Virus record (IMG/VR): IMGVR_UViG_3300005295_000594 | Span: 1 to 40,395 of that record | DNA length: 40,395 bases | Source: a virus | Strand: one strand, 5' to 3' | Shown here: positions 22,813-29,721 of the stretch, one piece after another | Layout: the number at the start of each line of letters is the position of its first letter | How positions within the stretch are numbered: the first letter of the stretch is position 1 | The notes under the pieces: model-generated | What the model was told of the DNA's origin: nothing | Databases searched by the model: none | The model's input: the letters and a program-made list of their open reading frames with translations, nothing else | Program-made: the position numbers and the translations under genes

Positions 22813-23943
22813 TTGACGTTGAGGACGCGCCTGCAAATATTCCGCACCGGCAAGCACACGGCGGCCAGCGGGCAAACGCTCGAGTTCAGCGCGCAGATGC
22901 TGCGCGACTCGGTCGCCGTCTACGATCCGACTCTACACGAAGCGCCGATCGTGATCGGCCATCCACGCGAGGATGCCCCGGCCTATGGGTGGATATCCAA
23001 GCTCGCGTTCGTAGAAGACGGCCACATCGAAGCCGAGCCGCATCAGGTTGACCCTCAATTCGCAGAGATCGTCAGGGCCGGCCGTTACAAGAAAATCTCT
23101 GCGGCTTTCTACCTGCCAGATTCTCCGAACAATCCAAAGCCTGGCTCGCTGTATCTCCGTCATGTGGGCTTTCTCGGCGCACAGCCCCCGGCAGTCAAAG
23201 GACTCAAGAACATCGAGTTCGCAGCCAACGAACAAGGCGTTATCGAATTCACGGATTGGTCTGGCGTGACCGTCGCCCGCATCTTCCGCGGTATTCGAGA
23301 ACTCTTGATTAAGAAATTCGGCCAGGAAGACGCGGACAACGCCATCCCCGGCTGGGACATCGAGAACCTCACCGTTGAAGCGGCCGCAGGCGCGAAGACG
23401 CTATCACCGGCATATGCCGAGCCATCCACCCAGGAGCGGACGATGACGCCTGAAGAAATCAAACACAGAGAAACTGAACTTACGGCACGCGAAACGAAAC
23501 TTCAGCAGCAGGAAGCCGCGTTCGCTGAGCGCGAGACGAGGATCACGGTCACGGAGCTGACTACCCGCCGCGCTGAATGCGTCGCATTCTGCGATCAACT
23601 GATCAGCGAGGGAAAATTGCTGCCAGTTCACAAGGACGGTGTCGTTGCATTCATGGCTTCGCTCGATGCCCGAGGTGTCGTGGAATTCGGAGAGGGTGAC
23701 AAAGCCATCAAACAATCAGCGGCCGAATGGTTCCGCACGTTTCTTTCAGCTCAACTGAAAGTCGTAGATTTCAACGAGCGCGGTGGTGGCGATGCGGATC
23801 GTGGCACCGTGAGCTTCTCGGCTCCGTCAGGCTTCAGCGTAGATGAGGAATCCCATGGGATTCATCTCAAAGCCTGCGCTTACATGAAACAGCATCCCGG
23901 CACGGTCTATCTGCAAGCGGTAAAGGCTGTTTCAGCATTGTAA
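22813..23943 (+). CDS. I: Head maturation protease (Mu I, gp32-like)
   Basis: A 376-residue prohead protease-scaffold from a TTG start with GGAGC upstream. The protease half (about 1-190) has the family strings PIVIGHPREDAPAYGWISKL, RYKKISAAFYLPDSP and SLYLRHVGFLGAQPPAVKGL. The Ser in KKISAAF and the His in LRHVGFLG are plausible catalytic residues, though not proven. The second half is a charged coiled coil (EEIKHRETELTARETKLQQQ) followed by a compact C-terminal domain and acts as scaffold. An internal start for the separate scaffold is annotated on its own. Confidence 0.9.
   Translation: MTLRTRLQIFRTGKHTAASGQTLEFSAQMLRDSVAVYDPTLHEAPIVIGHPREDAPAYGWISKLAFVEDGHIEAEPHQVDPQFAEIVRAGRYKKISAAFYLPDSPNNPKPGSLYLRHVGFLGAQPPAVKGLKNIEFAANEQGVIEFTDWSGVTVARIFRGIRELLIKKFGQEDADNAIPGWDIENLTVEAAAGAKTLSPAYAEPSTQERTMTPEEIKHRETELTARETKLQQQEAAFAERETRITVTELTTRRAECVAFCDQLISEGKLLPVHKDGVVAFMASLDARGVVEFGEGDKAIKQSAAEWFRTFLSAQLKVVDFNERGGGDADRGTVSFSAPSGFSVDEESHGIHLKACAYMKQHPGTVYLQAVKAVSAL
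23443..23943 (+). CDS. Z: Nested in-frame head scaffold (Mu Z-like)
   Basis: An internal ATG in the protease frame, preceded by AGGAG six bases upstream, would give a 166-residue protein beginning MTPEEIKHRE. It covers just the coiled-coil and C-terminal part. In Mu, the scaffold Z is made from an internal start inside I, analogous to Nu3 inside lambda C. Both the strong ribosome-binding site and the domain boundary agree with that here. Confidence 0.75.
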   Translation: MTPEEIKHRETELTARETKLQQQEAAFAERETRITVTELTTRRAECVAFCDQLISEGKLLPVHKDGVVAFMASLDARGVVEFGEGDKAIKQSAAEWFRTFLSAQLKVVDFNERGGGDADRGTVSFSAPSGFSVDEESHGIHLKACAYMKQHPGTVYLQAVKAVSAL

Positions 23944-23971
23944 GCGCGCAACCCGATCACACGAGGATTTT

Positions 23972-24322
23972 ATGAGCCAACAATCGATACCTCTTTTAAC
24001 TCTGACGATCATCGCTGCAGGAGCGATTGCAGCACATCGGTTCGTCACCGCCGCGGGTGCGCAGGCGGGTGCAGATGCCAATGCGATCGGCGCATCGCGC
24101 AGCGCGGCCGGTACGGCGAGCGAAAAAATCCCGGTCGATGTGATCGGCACAACCGTTATTGAATCCGGCGCCGCCATCGCGGCGGGCGCGACACTCAAAT
24201 CGGATGCCAATGGACGCGCGATTACGTGGGCCGCCTCGGGTGCCCGGCTCGCCATTGCACTTCAGGCTGCGTCCGCGGCCGGACAGCTCATTGAAGTCCT
24301 ATTCATTCCCAACGCGGCGTAG
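23972..24322 (+). CDS. Head decoration/cement protein (Mu gp33 position, DUF2190-like)
   Basis: A 116-residue alanine- and glycine-rich protein. The pattern AAHRFVTAAGAQAGADANAI, VDVIGTTVIESGAAIAAGA and LKSDANGRAITW is typical of DUF2190 capsid decoration or cement proteins, which fold as a small beta barrel on the capsid surface. GAGG lies 5 bases before the ATG. It lies directly before the major head protein gene. Confidence 0.82.
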   Translation: MSQQSIPLLTLTIIAAGAIAAHRFVTAAGAQAGADANAIGASRSAAGTASEKIPVDVIGTTVIESGAAIAAGATLKSDANGRAITWAASGARLAIALQAASAAGQLIEVLFIPNAA

Positions 24323-24371
24323 CACGCGAGTAGCGGTTCAACACGTCAACAGATTCTAGGAGATAGCGACT

Positions 24372-25313
24372 ATGCCTCAGATGACCACCGCGCAAGCACG
24401 CGTTGTAGATCCGGTCCTGACGACCGTTGCACAGGGCTACAAGAACGCGGAGATGATTGGCTCCGTCCTGTTTCCGTATGCCCCTGTCGGGCAGCGCGGT
24501 GGCCGAATCATTGCCTTTGGTCGCGAAGACTTCCGTCTTTACGCAACCGGGCGCGCTCCGGGCACTAACACGAAGCGCGTGCAATACGGACACACGAGCT
24601 CGCCCTTTGCACTCGAGCAGCATGCACTCGAAGGCATGGTGCCCTTTGAACTGATGGAAGAAGCGAGCGCAGTGCCGGGTATCGATCTCGGCTCCGGCGC
24701 GGTGCGTAAGACACAGAACACCATCGCGCTTCGCACCGAGAAAGCACAGGCAGATCTCGCAACGACTGCCGCCAACTATGCAGCCGCCAACAAAGTTACG
24801 CTCGCCGGTGCCGATCAGTGGTCCGACTACAGTGGCACGAGCCATCCCGTTCAGGATATCGAAGCGGCGAAAGAAGCGGTTCGCGCGAAGACGGGCAAAC
24901 GCCCGAATACGGTCGTGATGGGCGCGAAGGTGTGGTCGAGCCTCAAGGAACATCCGGACGTCATCGAGCGCATCAAATACACGGGCCGTGATTCTGCGAC
25001 CAAGGAACTGATTGCGCAGCTCTTCCAGGTGCAGCGCGTGGAAGTTGGCGACGCCGTCTACGAAAACGATGCCGGCGCGCTGGTCGATGTGTGGGGCACG
25101 TTTGTCATCGTAGCGTATACGGAAATCGCCAGCGCCGCCGACTTGGGTGTCCCGAGCTACGGCTACACCTATCGCTTGAGCGGCTATCCCATCGTCGAAA
25201 TTCCATATCAGGACCGCAACGCGAAGAGCTGGATTTATCCTGTCACTGACGAAGTTTCGCCGGTCATCGCGGCAGCGGATGGAGGTTATCTAATTAGTGC
25301 AGCGGTTGCGTAA
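24372..25313 (+). CDS. T: Major head subunit (Mu T, gp34-like)
   Basis: A 313-residue HK97-fold major capsid protein of the Mu type. Characteristic segments are VDPVLTTVAQGYKNAEMIGS, LFPYAPVGQRGGRIIAFGRE, HALEGMVPFELMEEASAVPG and SHPVQDIEAAKEAVRAKTGK. The length is close to Mu T (305). GGAG precedes the ATG by about 9 bases. It should be the most abundant virion protein. Confidence 0.95.
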   Translation: MPQMTTAQARVVDPVLTTVAQGYKNAEMIGSVLFPYAPVGQRGGRIIAFGREDFRLYATGRAPGTNTKRVQYGHTSSPFALEQHALEGMVPFELMEEASAVPGIDLGSGAVRKTQNTIALRTEKAQADLATTAANYAAANKVTLAGADQWSDYSGTSHPVQDIEAAKEAVRAKTGKRPNTVVMGAKVWSSLKEHPDVIERIKYTGRDSATKELIAQLFQVQRVEVGDAVYENDAGALVDVWGTFVIVAYTEIASAADLGVPSYGYTYRLSGYPIVEIPYQDRNAKSWIYPVTDEVSPVIAAADGGYLISAAVA

Positions 25314-25333
25314 ACAATCAACGTGGACGCAAC

Positions 25334-25714
25334 ATGGCACGAAAGAACAAACAGCTAGGCGATCACACCGCAACGCTAGGTGCGGAGTCTGAAGAGCAGA
25401 CGGCAGCGCATAGCGATGCTGTTGGAAAGCTGAATCCAGGCGACGACGCTTCGGCCGTCGATGTCGTAGGACGAGGCCGCACTGCGGACGCGCAAAATCA
25501 AGCGTCGCCCACGCTGCACCCGGCAGCACCCCCAGCCAAGCAACAAACGAACTTAACTCCAAGCGCGCGATTCGTCGCCGTCTGGAATGTGAAGGCACGC
25601 GGCAGATACTACAAGCCAGGCACGCCGCTGCCGCATGACGCATTAACAACCGAGATGGCTCCGCAGCTCCAGAAGTGCGGTGCGATTACGCTGCTGGAAA
25701 CTACAACAACTTGA
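25334..25714 (+). CDS. Small head-region protein (Mu gp35 position)
   Basis: A 126-residue protein with a disordered, charged N-terminal 70 residues (EEQTAAHSDAVGKLNPGDDA, then SPTLHPAAPPAKQQ). The short C-terminal domain WNVKARGRYYKPGTPLPHDA, MAPQLQKCGAITLLE resembles small 'hDGkxyxPGdxi' proteins common after phage capsid genes. The function is unknown; a head-completion or capsid accessory role is likely from position. Confidence 0.65.
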   Translation: MARKNKQLGDHTATLGAESEEQTAAHSDAVGKLNPGDDASAVDVVGRGRTADAQNQASPTLHPAAPPAKQQTNLTPSARFVAVWNVKARGRYYKPGTPLPHDALTTEMAPQLQKCGAITLLETTTT

Positions 25715-25724
25715 GGTAATGACC

Positions 25725-26027
25725 ATGAAAGTCAATTGGACACAACCGACGACGATGGCGAACGGCGATCCGTTTACCGCTGCAATGTTCGCCGGTTGGG
25801 AATTATCGATCGATGACAAACCGGCGATTGCAGTTCCGCTTGTATGGGACGGCAAGCCAGACACTGTGTATTCGTTCGATCTTGAGGCGCTTTCGCTTAC
25901 GGAAGCGGTCCATAAGTTGACCATGCGCACGATTGAGAAAGATGGCGATAAGTCGGCACCGTCGCCGAACCTCTCATTCACTTACCGCAAGGTGCCCTCC
26001 GCCCCTTTGGTGCAATCGGTCGCTTAA
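25725..26027 (+). CDS. Fibronectin/Ig-like small structural protein
   Basis: A 100-residue protein started at the ATG with GAGG eight bases upstream. The reading WTQPTTMANGDPFTAAMFAG, WELSIDDKPAIAVPL and SFDLEALSLTEAVHKLTMRT, then SAPSPNLSFTYRK, has the strand spacing and 'W..P...DG.P' opening of an Fn3/Ig-like sandwich. Such domains decorate many phage heads and tails. It lies between capsid and DUF1320 genes and is probably a virion surface accessory. Confidence 0.68.
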   Translation: MKVNWTQPTTMANGDPFTAAMFAGWELSIDDKPAIAVPLVWDGKPDTVYSFDLEALSLTEAVHKLTMRTIEKDGDKSAPSPNLSFTYRKVPSAPLVQSVA

Positions 26028-26035
26028 AGGCGGCC

Positions 26036-26074
26036 GTGAAGAGACTGATCGAGCGGATCAAACAATGGCTGTGA
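26036..26074 (+). CDS. Possible 12-codon mini-gene (uncertain)
   Basis: GTG-started frame encoding V/M-KRLIERIKQWL and a stop, preceded by AAAGG. The peptide would be a strongly amphipathic basic helix. It fills the gap between the Fn3-like gene and the DUF1320 gene. It may be a chance frame or a translational relay in the operon. Confidence 0.22.
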   Translation: MKRLIERIKQWL

Positions 26075-26102
26075 AGGGCAACCGAGATACCGGGCGAGCT
26101 CA

Positions 26103-26534
26103 GTGACGTACACCACGCAACAAGACATGGTGGATCGATTCGGGCAAGTCGAGCTGCTGCAGCTCACCGATCGGGACAACACCGGCTCAATCGATACAAC
26201 CGTGCTGAATCGGGCGCTTGAAGATGCCGACACAGAGATCAACGGCCATCTCGAAGGACGTTACACGCTGCCGCTCGTAAGGACACCGGCAATCCTGGTG
26301 ACGTACGCGTGCGACATCGCGCGCTATCGGCTCTATGACGACCGAGCCACCGAACAGGTGACAAAGCGGTATGACACGGCGATGAAGTTCCTGCGCTTGG
26401 TCGCGGAAGGGCGGCTCTCATTGGGGCTCGACGATCAGGGAGAAGCGACGGCGCCAGCTGGCGGGCCAAGTCACGCATCCGAGGAACGTGTGTTCACACG
26501 CGACTCGCTCTACGACTACAACCGCAGCTGCTGA
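26103..26534 (+). CDS. DUF1320 head-tail connector protein (Mu gp36-like)
   Basis: A 143-residue DUF1320 protein from a GTG start. The family pattern is YTTQQDMVDRFGQVELLQLT near the N-terminus, then LNRALEDADTEINGHLEGRY, TPAILVTYACDIARYRLYDD and a TKRYDTAMKFLRLVAEGRLS helix. Proteins of this fold act as adaptor/connector between portal and tail. It is followed after 2 bases by the DUF1834 gene. Confidence 0.9.
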   Translation: MTYTTQQDMVDRFGQVELLQLTDRDNTGSIDTTVLNRALEDADTEINGHLEGRYTLPLVRTPAILVTYACDIARYRLYDDRATEQVTKRYDTAMKFLRLVAEGRLSLGLDDQGEATAPAGGPSHASEERVFTRDSLYDYNRSC

Positions 26535-26536
26535 GT

Positions 26537-27106
26537 ATGTCGCGCATCAGCACCGTTGAAGACTCACTCATCGAGCACATTAAAGAGGTGATGCAGAACC
26601 GCGTCCGCACCGTCGAGTGGGCGCCGCCAGATTGGGATGAGGATTTTTTCAAGCGGATATTGATCGCGCTGCCTGGCGTCTTCCTCATCTTTGGCGGCGG
26701 ACAGAACCCAGAGCAAGGCGCGGCAAGCGTGAAGCTCAAGACTATATGGACGATCGTCGCCGCGACACGGCATGTGCAGGAAGCAAAACAACGTGCCCGC
26801 GGCGACGCGCATGAGATTGGCTGTTACGACATTCTCGAAACCGTCATACCGGCCCTTGACGGCCACGTTGTTGAAGACGTCGGCACGTTGCAGTTCGTCG
26901 TCTGGGACAACGATGCCGCAATGAAACTTGAGAAGCAGGCGCTCATGGTGCAGTCGGCGCGCTTCGAGATGTTGATCGAGATCCCGCGAGTGATTCCCGA
27001 TGACGCGCTCGTGCCATTCGAGCGGTTCCACGGCACCTATGACATCGGTCAGCCGGAGGGTGCGCCAGTGACTGAGGACATCGTCGAACTTGAGCAAGAG
27101 CCTTAA
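26537..27106 (+). CDS. DUF1834 tail protein (Mu gp37-like)
   Basis: A 189-residue DUF1834 protein, the Mu gp37 family, thought to act in tail completion at the head-proximal end. Family strings are VEDSLIEHIKEVMQNRVRTV, ALPGVFLIFGGGQ, IWTIVAATRHVQ and GCYDILETVIPALDGH. It is followed by the DUF2635 and sheath genes, the standard Mu order. Confidence 0.88.
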   Translation: MSRISTVEDSLIEHIKEVMQNRVRTVEWAPPDWDEDFFKRILIALPGVFLIFGGGQNPEQGAASVKLKTIWTIVAATRHVQEAKQRARGDAHEIGCYDILETVIPALDGHVVEDVGTLQFVVWDNDAAMKLEKQALMVQSARFEMLIEIPRVIPDDALVPFERFHGTYDIGQPEGAPVTEDIVELEQEP

Positions 27107-27121
27107 CCCTTGGATTCCACA

Positions 27122-27358
27122 ATGACTAACAACACCGAACGCTTCTTGATCCCGAGCACTGGCATGCGCGTCGTCGATCCGGCCACGGGCAACGCGTTGC
27201 CTGCATTAGGCGCCATCGTGCGCGGCAATGAAATCCATTGGCTGCGTCGTCTCGCGGACGGCGACGTCACTGAGGGTATGGCACCAGCCGCGCCAGCAAA
27301 GCAGCGCGCCCGTAAGGCAAACGAAGAGCCGCGAACGGCGAAGGCGTCGCAGGAGTAA
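27122..27358 (+). CDS. DUF2635 small tail protein (Mu gp38-like)
   Basis: A 78-residue DUF2635 protein. The characteristic line is RVVDPATGNALPALGAIVRG, NEIHWLRRLADGDVTE, followed by a lysine/alanine-rich tail. I started at the ATG rather than a TTG four codons earlier. It immediately precedes the sheath gene. The function is unknown. Confidence 0.85.
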   Translation: MTNNTERFLIPSTGMRVVDPATGNALPALGAIVRGNEIHWLRRLADGDVTEGMAPAAPAKQRARKANEEPRTAKASQE

Positions 27359-27364
27359 GCAATC

Positions 27365-28846
27365 ATGCCAATCGCATTCAACAGCATCCCGATCAACATT
27401 CTCACGCCGGGCCAATACATCGAGTTCGACAGCTCGCGTGCGGTGCAGGGCCTGCCACTGGTGCCGCACAAGATCCTTGTGATCGCGCCGCGACTGGCGA
27501 GCGGCACAGTTCCAGCGCTCACGCCGACACGCATTCGCTCTGCTGCGGAAGGCGAGCTCGCGTGCGGTCGCGGTTCGATAGGTGCTGCGATGATCGCAGC
27601 TGCGAAGGCCGCGAATCCTTACACCGACCTTCACATGATCGGCGTTGCCGAGGCCGGCGCTGGCGTCGCAGCGACGGGCACGCTCACCTGCACGGGACCT
27701 GCGACGGCTGCCGGAACGATCGCGCTCTACATCGCAGGCCAACGCGTCGAGGTTGGCGTTGCTTCTGGCGATACGGCGGATGAAGTCGCAGCTTCGATCG
27801 TGGCGGCGATCACTGCTGACGCCAGTCAGCCGGTGACGGCCGCAGCCGGTGCAGATCCGAACGAGCATGTCGTTACTATCACGGCCCGCTACAAAGGCGA
27901 GACCGGCAATGCGATCGACCTGCGGCTGAATTACAACTTCGGGGAAGCACTGCCGGCCGGCGTCGGCATCGCGATCGTTGCAATGTCAACCGGCGCGACG
28001 AACCCGACGATGAGCACGACGCTCGCGGCGCTGAGCGATGTGCAATACCACACGATCATCACGCCGTTTACCGACGCGGCGAGCCTCACTTCGCTCGAAG
28101 GCTTTCTCCTCGATCGCTGGGGCGGGATGGTCATGAAGGAGGGACATGCTTTCGGTGGGGTCGCCGGCACGCACGGCGCAATCAGCACGGTGGTCTCCGC
28201 GCGCAATAGTCCTTTCCTCACACTCATGGGAGGGCAGAAGTCGCCATCGCCACCGTGGCTTTTCGCCGCGGTACTCGGTGCGATTGATGCACAGCAGGCC
28301 GAAGATCCGAGCAACTGCAATCGCCCGCGTCAGACGCTCGTCATGCGCGGGCTGCTGCCGCCGAAGGAAACCGACCGCTATACACGCGAGGAACGCAACA
28401 CACATCTCGCCGATGGCGCAGCCACGTTTGTCGTCGATGACGGCGGCCTGATTCGGGTAGAGCGTGTCGTCACGACCTACAAGACGGCGAACGGCGTGCC
28501 CGATACTTCCTATCAGGACATTGAGATCATGCGTGCGCTCGCGTACCTGCGCTTCTCCACGCGTGCGCGCATCGCGCTGCGCTATCCCCGGCACAAGCTC
28601 GCCGACGACCCATTCGAGATCCCGCCTGGCCAGCCGATCGCGACGCCGCGCTCGATTCGCGATGAGCTGATCGCGCTATTTCAGGACTGGATGCAGGTCG
28701 GGCTGGTCGAGAACTTGGAGCAATTCAAGCGCGACCTGCTGGTCGAGCGCGATGCGACCGATGCGAACCGCGTGAACGCCATCATCCCGCCGGACGTGAT
28801 CAACGGCTTCCGCGTGTTCGCGGGTCAGATCCAGTTCCGCGTGTAA
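27365..28846 (+). CDS. L: Tail sheath protein (Mu L, gp39-like)
   Basis: A 493-residue contractile sheath protein, showing that the virion is a myovirus like Mu. Recognisable parts are IAFNSIPINILTPGQYIEFD and SRAVQGLPLVPHKILVI at the N-terminus. The middle has an inserted domain of about 120 residues (GTLTCTGPATAAGTIALYIA, VASGDTADEVAASIVAAITA). The conserved C-terminal part has TRARIALRYPRHKLADDPFE and GFRVFAGQIQFRV. GGAG precedes the ATG. Confidence 0.95.
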   Translation: MPIAFNSIPINILTPGQYIEFDSSRAVQGLPLVPHKILVIAPRLASGTVPALTPTRIRSAAEGELACGRGSIGAAMIAAAKAANPYTDLHMIGVAEAGAGVAATGTLTCTGPATAAGTIALYIAGQRVEVGVASGDTADEVAASIVAAITADASQPVTAAAGADPNEHVVTITARYKGETGNAIDLRLNYNFGEALPAGVGIAIVAMSTGATNPTMSTTLAALSDVQYHTIITPFTDAASLTSLEGFLLDRWGGMVMKEGHAFGGVAGTHGAISTVVSARNSPFLTLMGGQKSPSPPWLFAAVLGAIDAQQAEDPSNCNRPRQTLVMRGLLPPKETDRYTREERNTHLADGAATFVVDDGGLIRVERVVTTYKTANGVPDTSYQDIEIMRALAYLRFSTRARIALRYPRHKLADDPFEIPPGQPIATPRSIRDELIALFQDWMQVGLVENLEQFKRDLLVERDATDANRVNAIIPPDVINGFRVFAGQIQFRV

Positions 28847-28868
28847 CACCTAACCGGAGCAACAAACA

Positions 28869-29228
28869 ATGCAATATCTCGGCAGGGTCAAAGTTACGGT
28901 TAACGGCGAAGTGCTTGACACCCGGCCAGGCGCGACGCTCGACTTGGGCGGCGTGCAGCGCGCCGATGTCGTCAACGACCAGGCGATGGGATATTCGGAA
29001 TCACTCAAGCCCTCGCGCATTGAGGTCGAAGTATCTCTTAGAAAGGGCCAAAGCATCGAAGCTCTGCGCCACTTACGCGATACAACTTGCGTCTTCGAGT
29101 GCGACACAGGTCAGCGCTACATCGTCAAGGATGCCTACACCGTCGATACAATCACGCTCACTGGCGGCGAAGGCGGCCGTGTGAAGTTGGTGTTGTCCGG
29201 TCAGCCTGCACAGGAAGTCGTCTCATGA
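28869..29228 (+). CDS. M: Tail tube protein (Mu M, gp40-like)
   Basis: A 119-residue Mu-type tail tube protein. The match runs YLGRVKVTVNGEVLDTRPGA, TLDLGGVQRADVVNDQAMGY, SESLKPSRIEVEVSL and DTGQRYIVKDAYTVDTITLT. It would polymerise into the rigid inner tube beneath the sheath. It starts 22 bases after the sheath gene and has an ATGA overlap with the first chaperone gene. Confidence 0.94.
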   Translation: MQYLGRVKVTVNGEVLDTRPGATLDLGGVQRADVVNDQAMGYSESLKPSRIEVEVSLRKGQSIEALRHLRDTTCVFECDTGQRYIVKDAYTVDTITLTGGEGGRVKLVLSGQPAQEVVS

Positions 29229-29572
29229 GCAAACCCAAATACTCACCTAAGTACGTACAGCCGGAGCGCAACGACAAGGGCCGGCTCGTTGCGAAAGGCA
29301 CGCTGAAGCATGGTCTCAAGATCGGCGATGAAGTGCATCGCGAGTTTGAAATGCAGGAGCCGAACACCGGCGATCTATTCGCGGCCGAGCAAGAAACTAC
29401 TGTGCAGAACGTGATGACGTTCAACGGTGCGCTCATGGCACGCCAGCTTGTGCGCATCGGGAGTTTTGCCGGTCCGTTCACGCTCGGCATGATCGGCACT
29501 CTACGCACAGTCGATTTCAATCTGCTGCGTGAAGCGCAGACGGAGCTCGATGTCCTGGGGGAAGCCGAGTAG
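29225..29572 (+). CDS. Tail assembly chaperone, short form (Mu gp41-like)
   Basis: A 115-residue protein equivalent to Mu gp41 and lambda G. The Mu-type core is VQNVMTFNGALMARQLVRIG, SFAGPFTLGMIGTLRTVDFN, LLREAQTELDVLGEAE. It wraps the tape measure during tail assembly. Near its 3' end a GGGGG run (29557-29561) lies where the ribosome could slip into the -1 frame to make a longer product. Translation is coupled to the tube gene. Confidence 0.9.
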   Translation: MSKPKYSPKYVQPERNDKGRLVAKGTLKHGLKIGDEVHREFEMQEPNTGDLFAAEQETTVQNVMTFNGALMARQLVRIGSFAGPFTLGMIGTLRTVDFNLLREAQTELDVLGEAE

Positions 29573-29721
29573 CACGGCAGTCGACGTTCCGGGACGCCGT
29601 GCTCTTGCTCTCGCTTAAGACGGGCTGGCCCCGTCGCGAGATCTTGGAACTGCCACCGGATGAGTTCTGGCACTACGTGAAACGCTTAGTGGAATCGAAG
29701 ACGGCAAATGGCGGATCGTAA
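29533..29721 (+). CDS. -1 frame extension of the tail chaperone (frameshift product)
   Basis: From 29533 the -1 frame is open to a stop at 29719-29721, overlapping the tape-measure start. It encodes FRDAVLLLSLKTGWPRREIL, ELPPDEFWHYVKRLVESK, a compact helical domain of the type found in the second tail chaperone (Mu gp42', lambda T-like). The likely shift site is CTG GGG GAA, where the glycine tRNA can re-pair on GGG one base back. No independent ATG exists, although a GTG at 29599 could start a separate short protein. The feature marks the extension only; the fused protein would begin at 29225. Confidence 0.72.
   Translation, partial: SADGARCPGGSRVARQSTFRDAVLLLSLKTGWPRREILELPPDEFWHYVKRLVESKTANGGS

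Noticed and set aside
21224-24322. A C-type late activator or invertase hidden among late genes
   Set aside because: No second Mor/C-like frame or serine recombinase motif is present in this stretch or elsewhere in the window.
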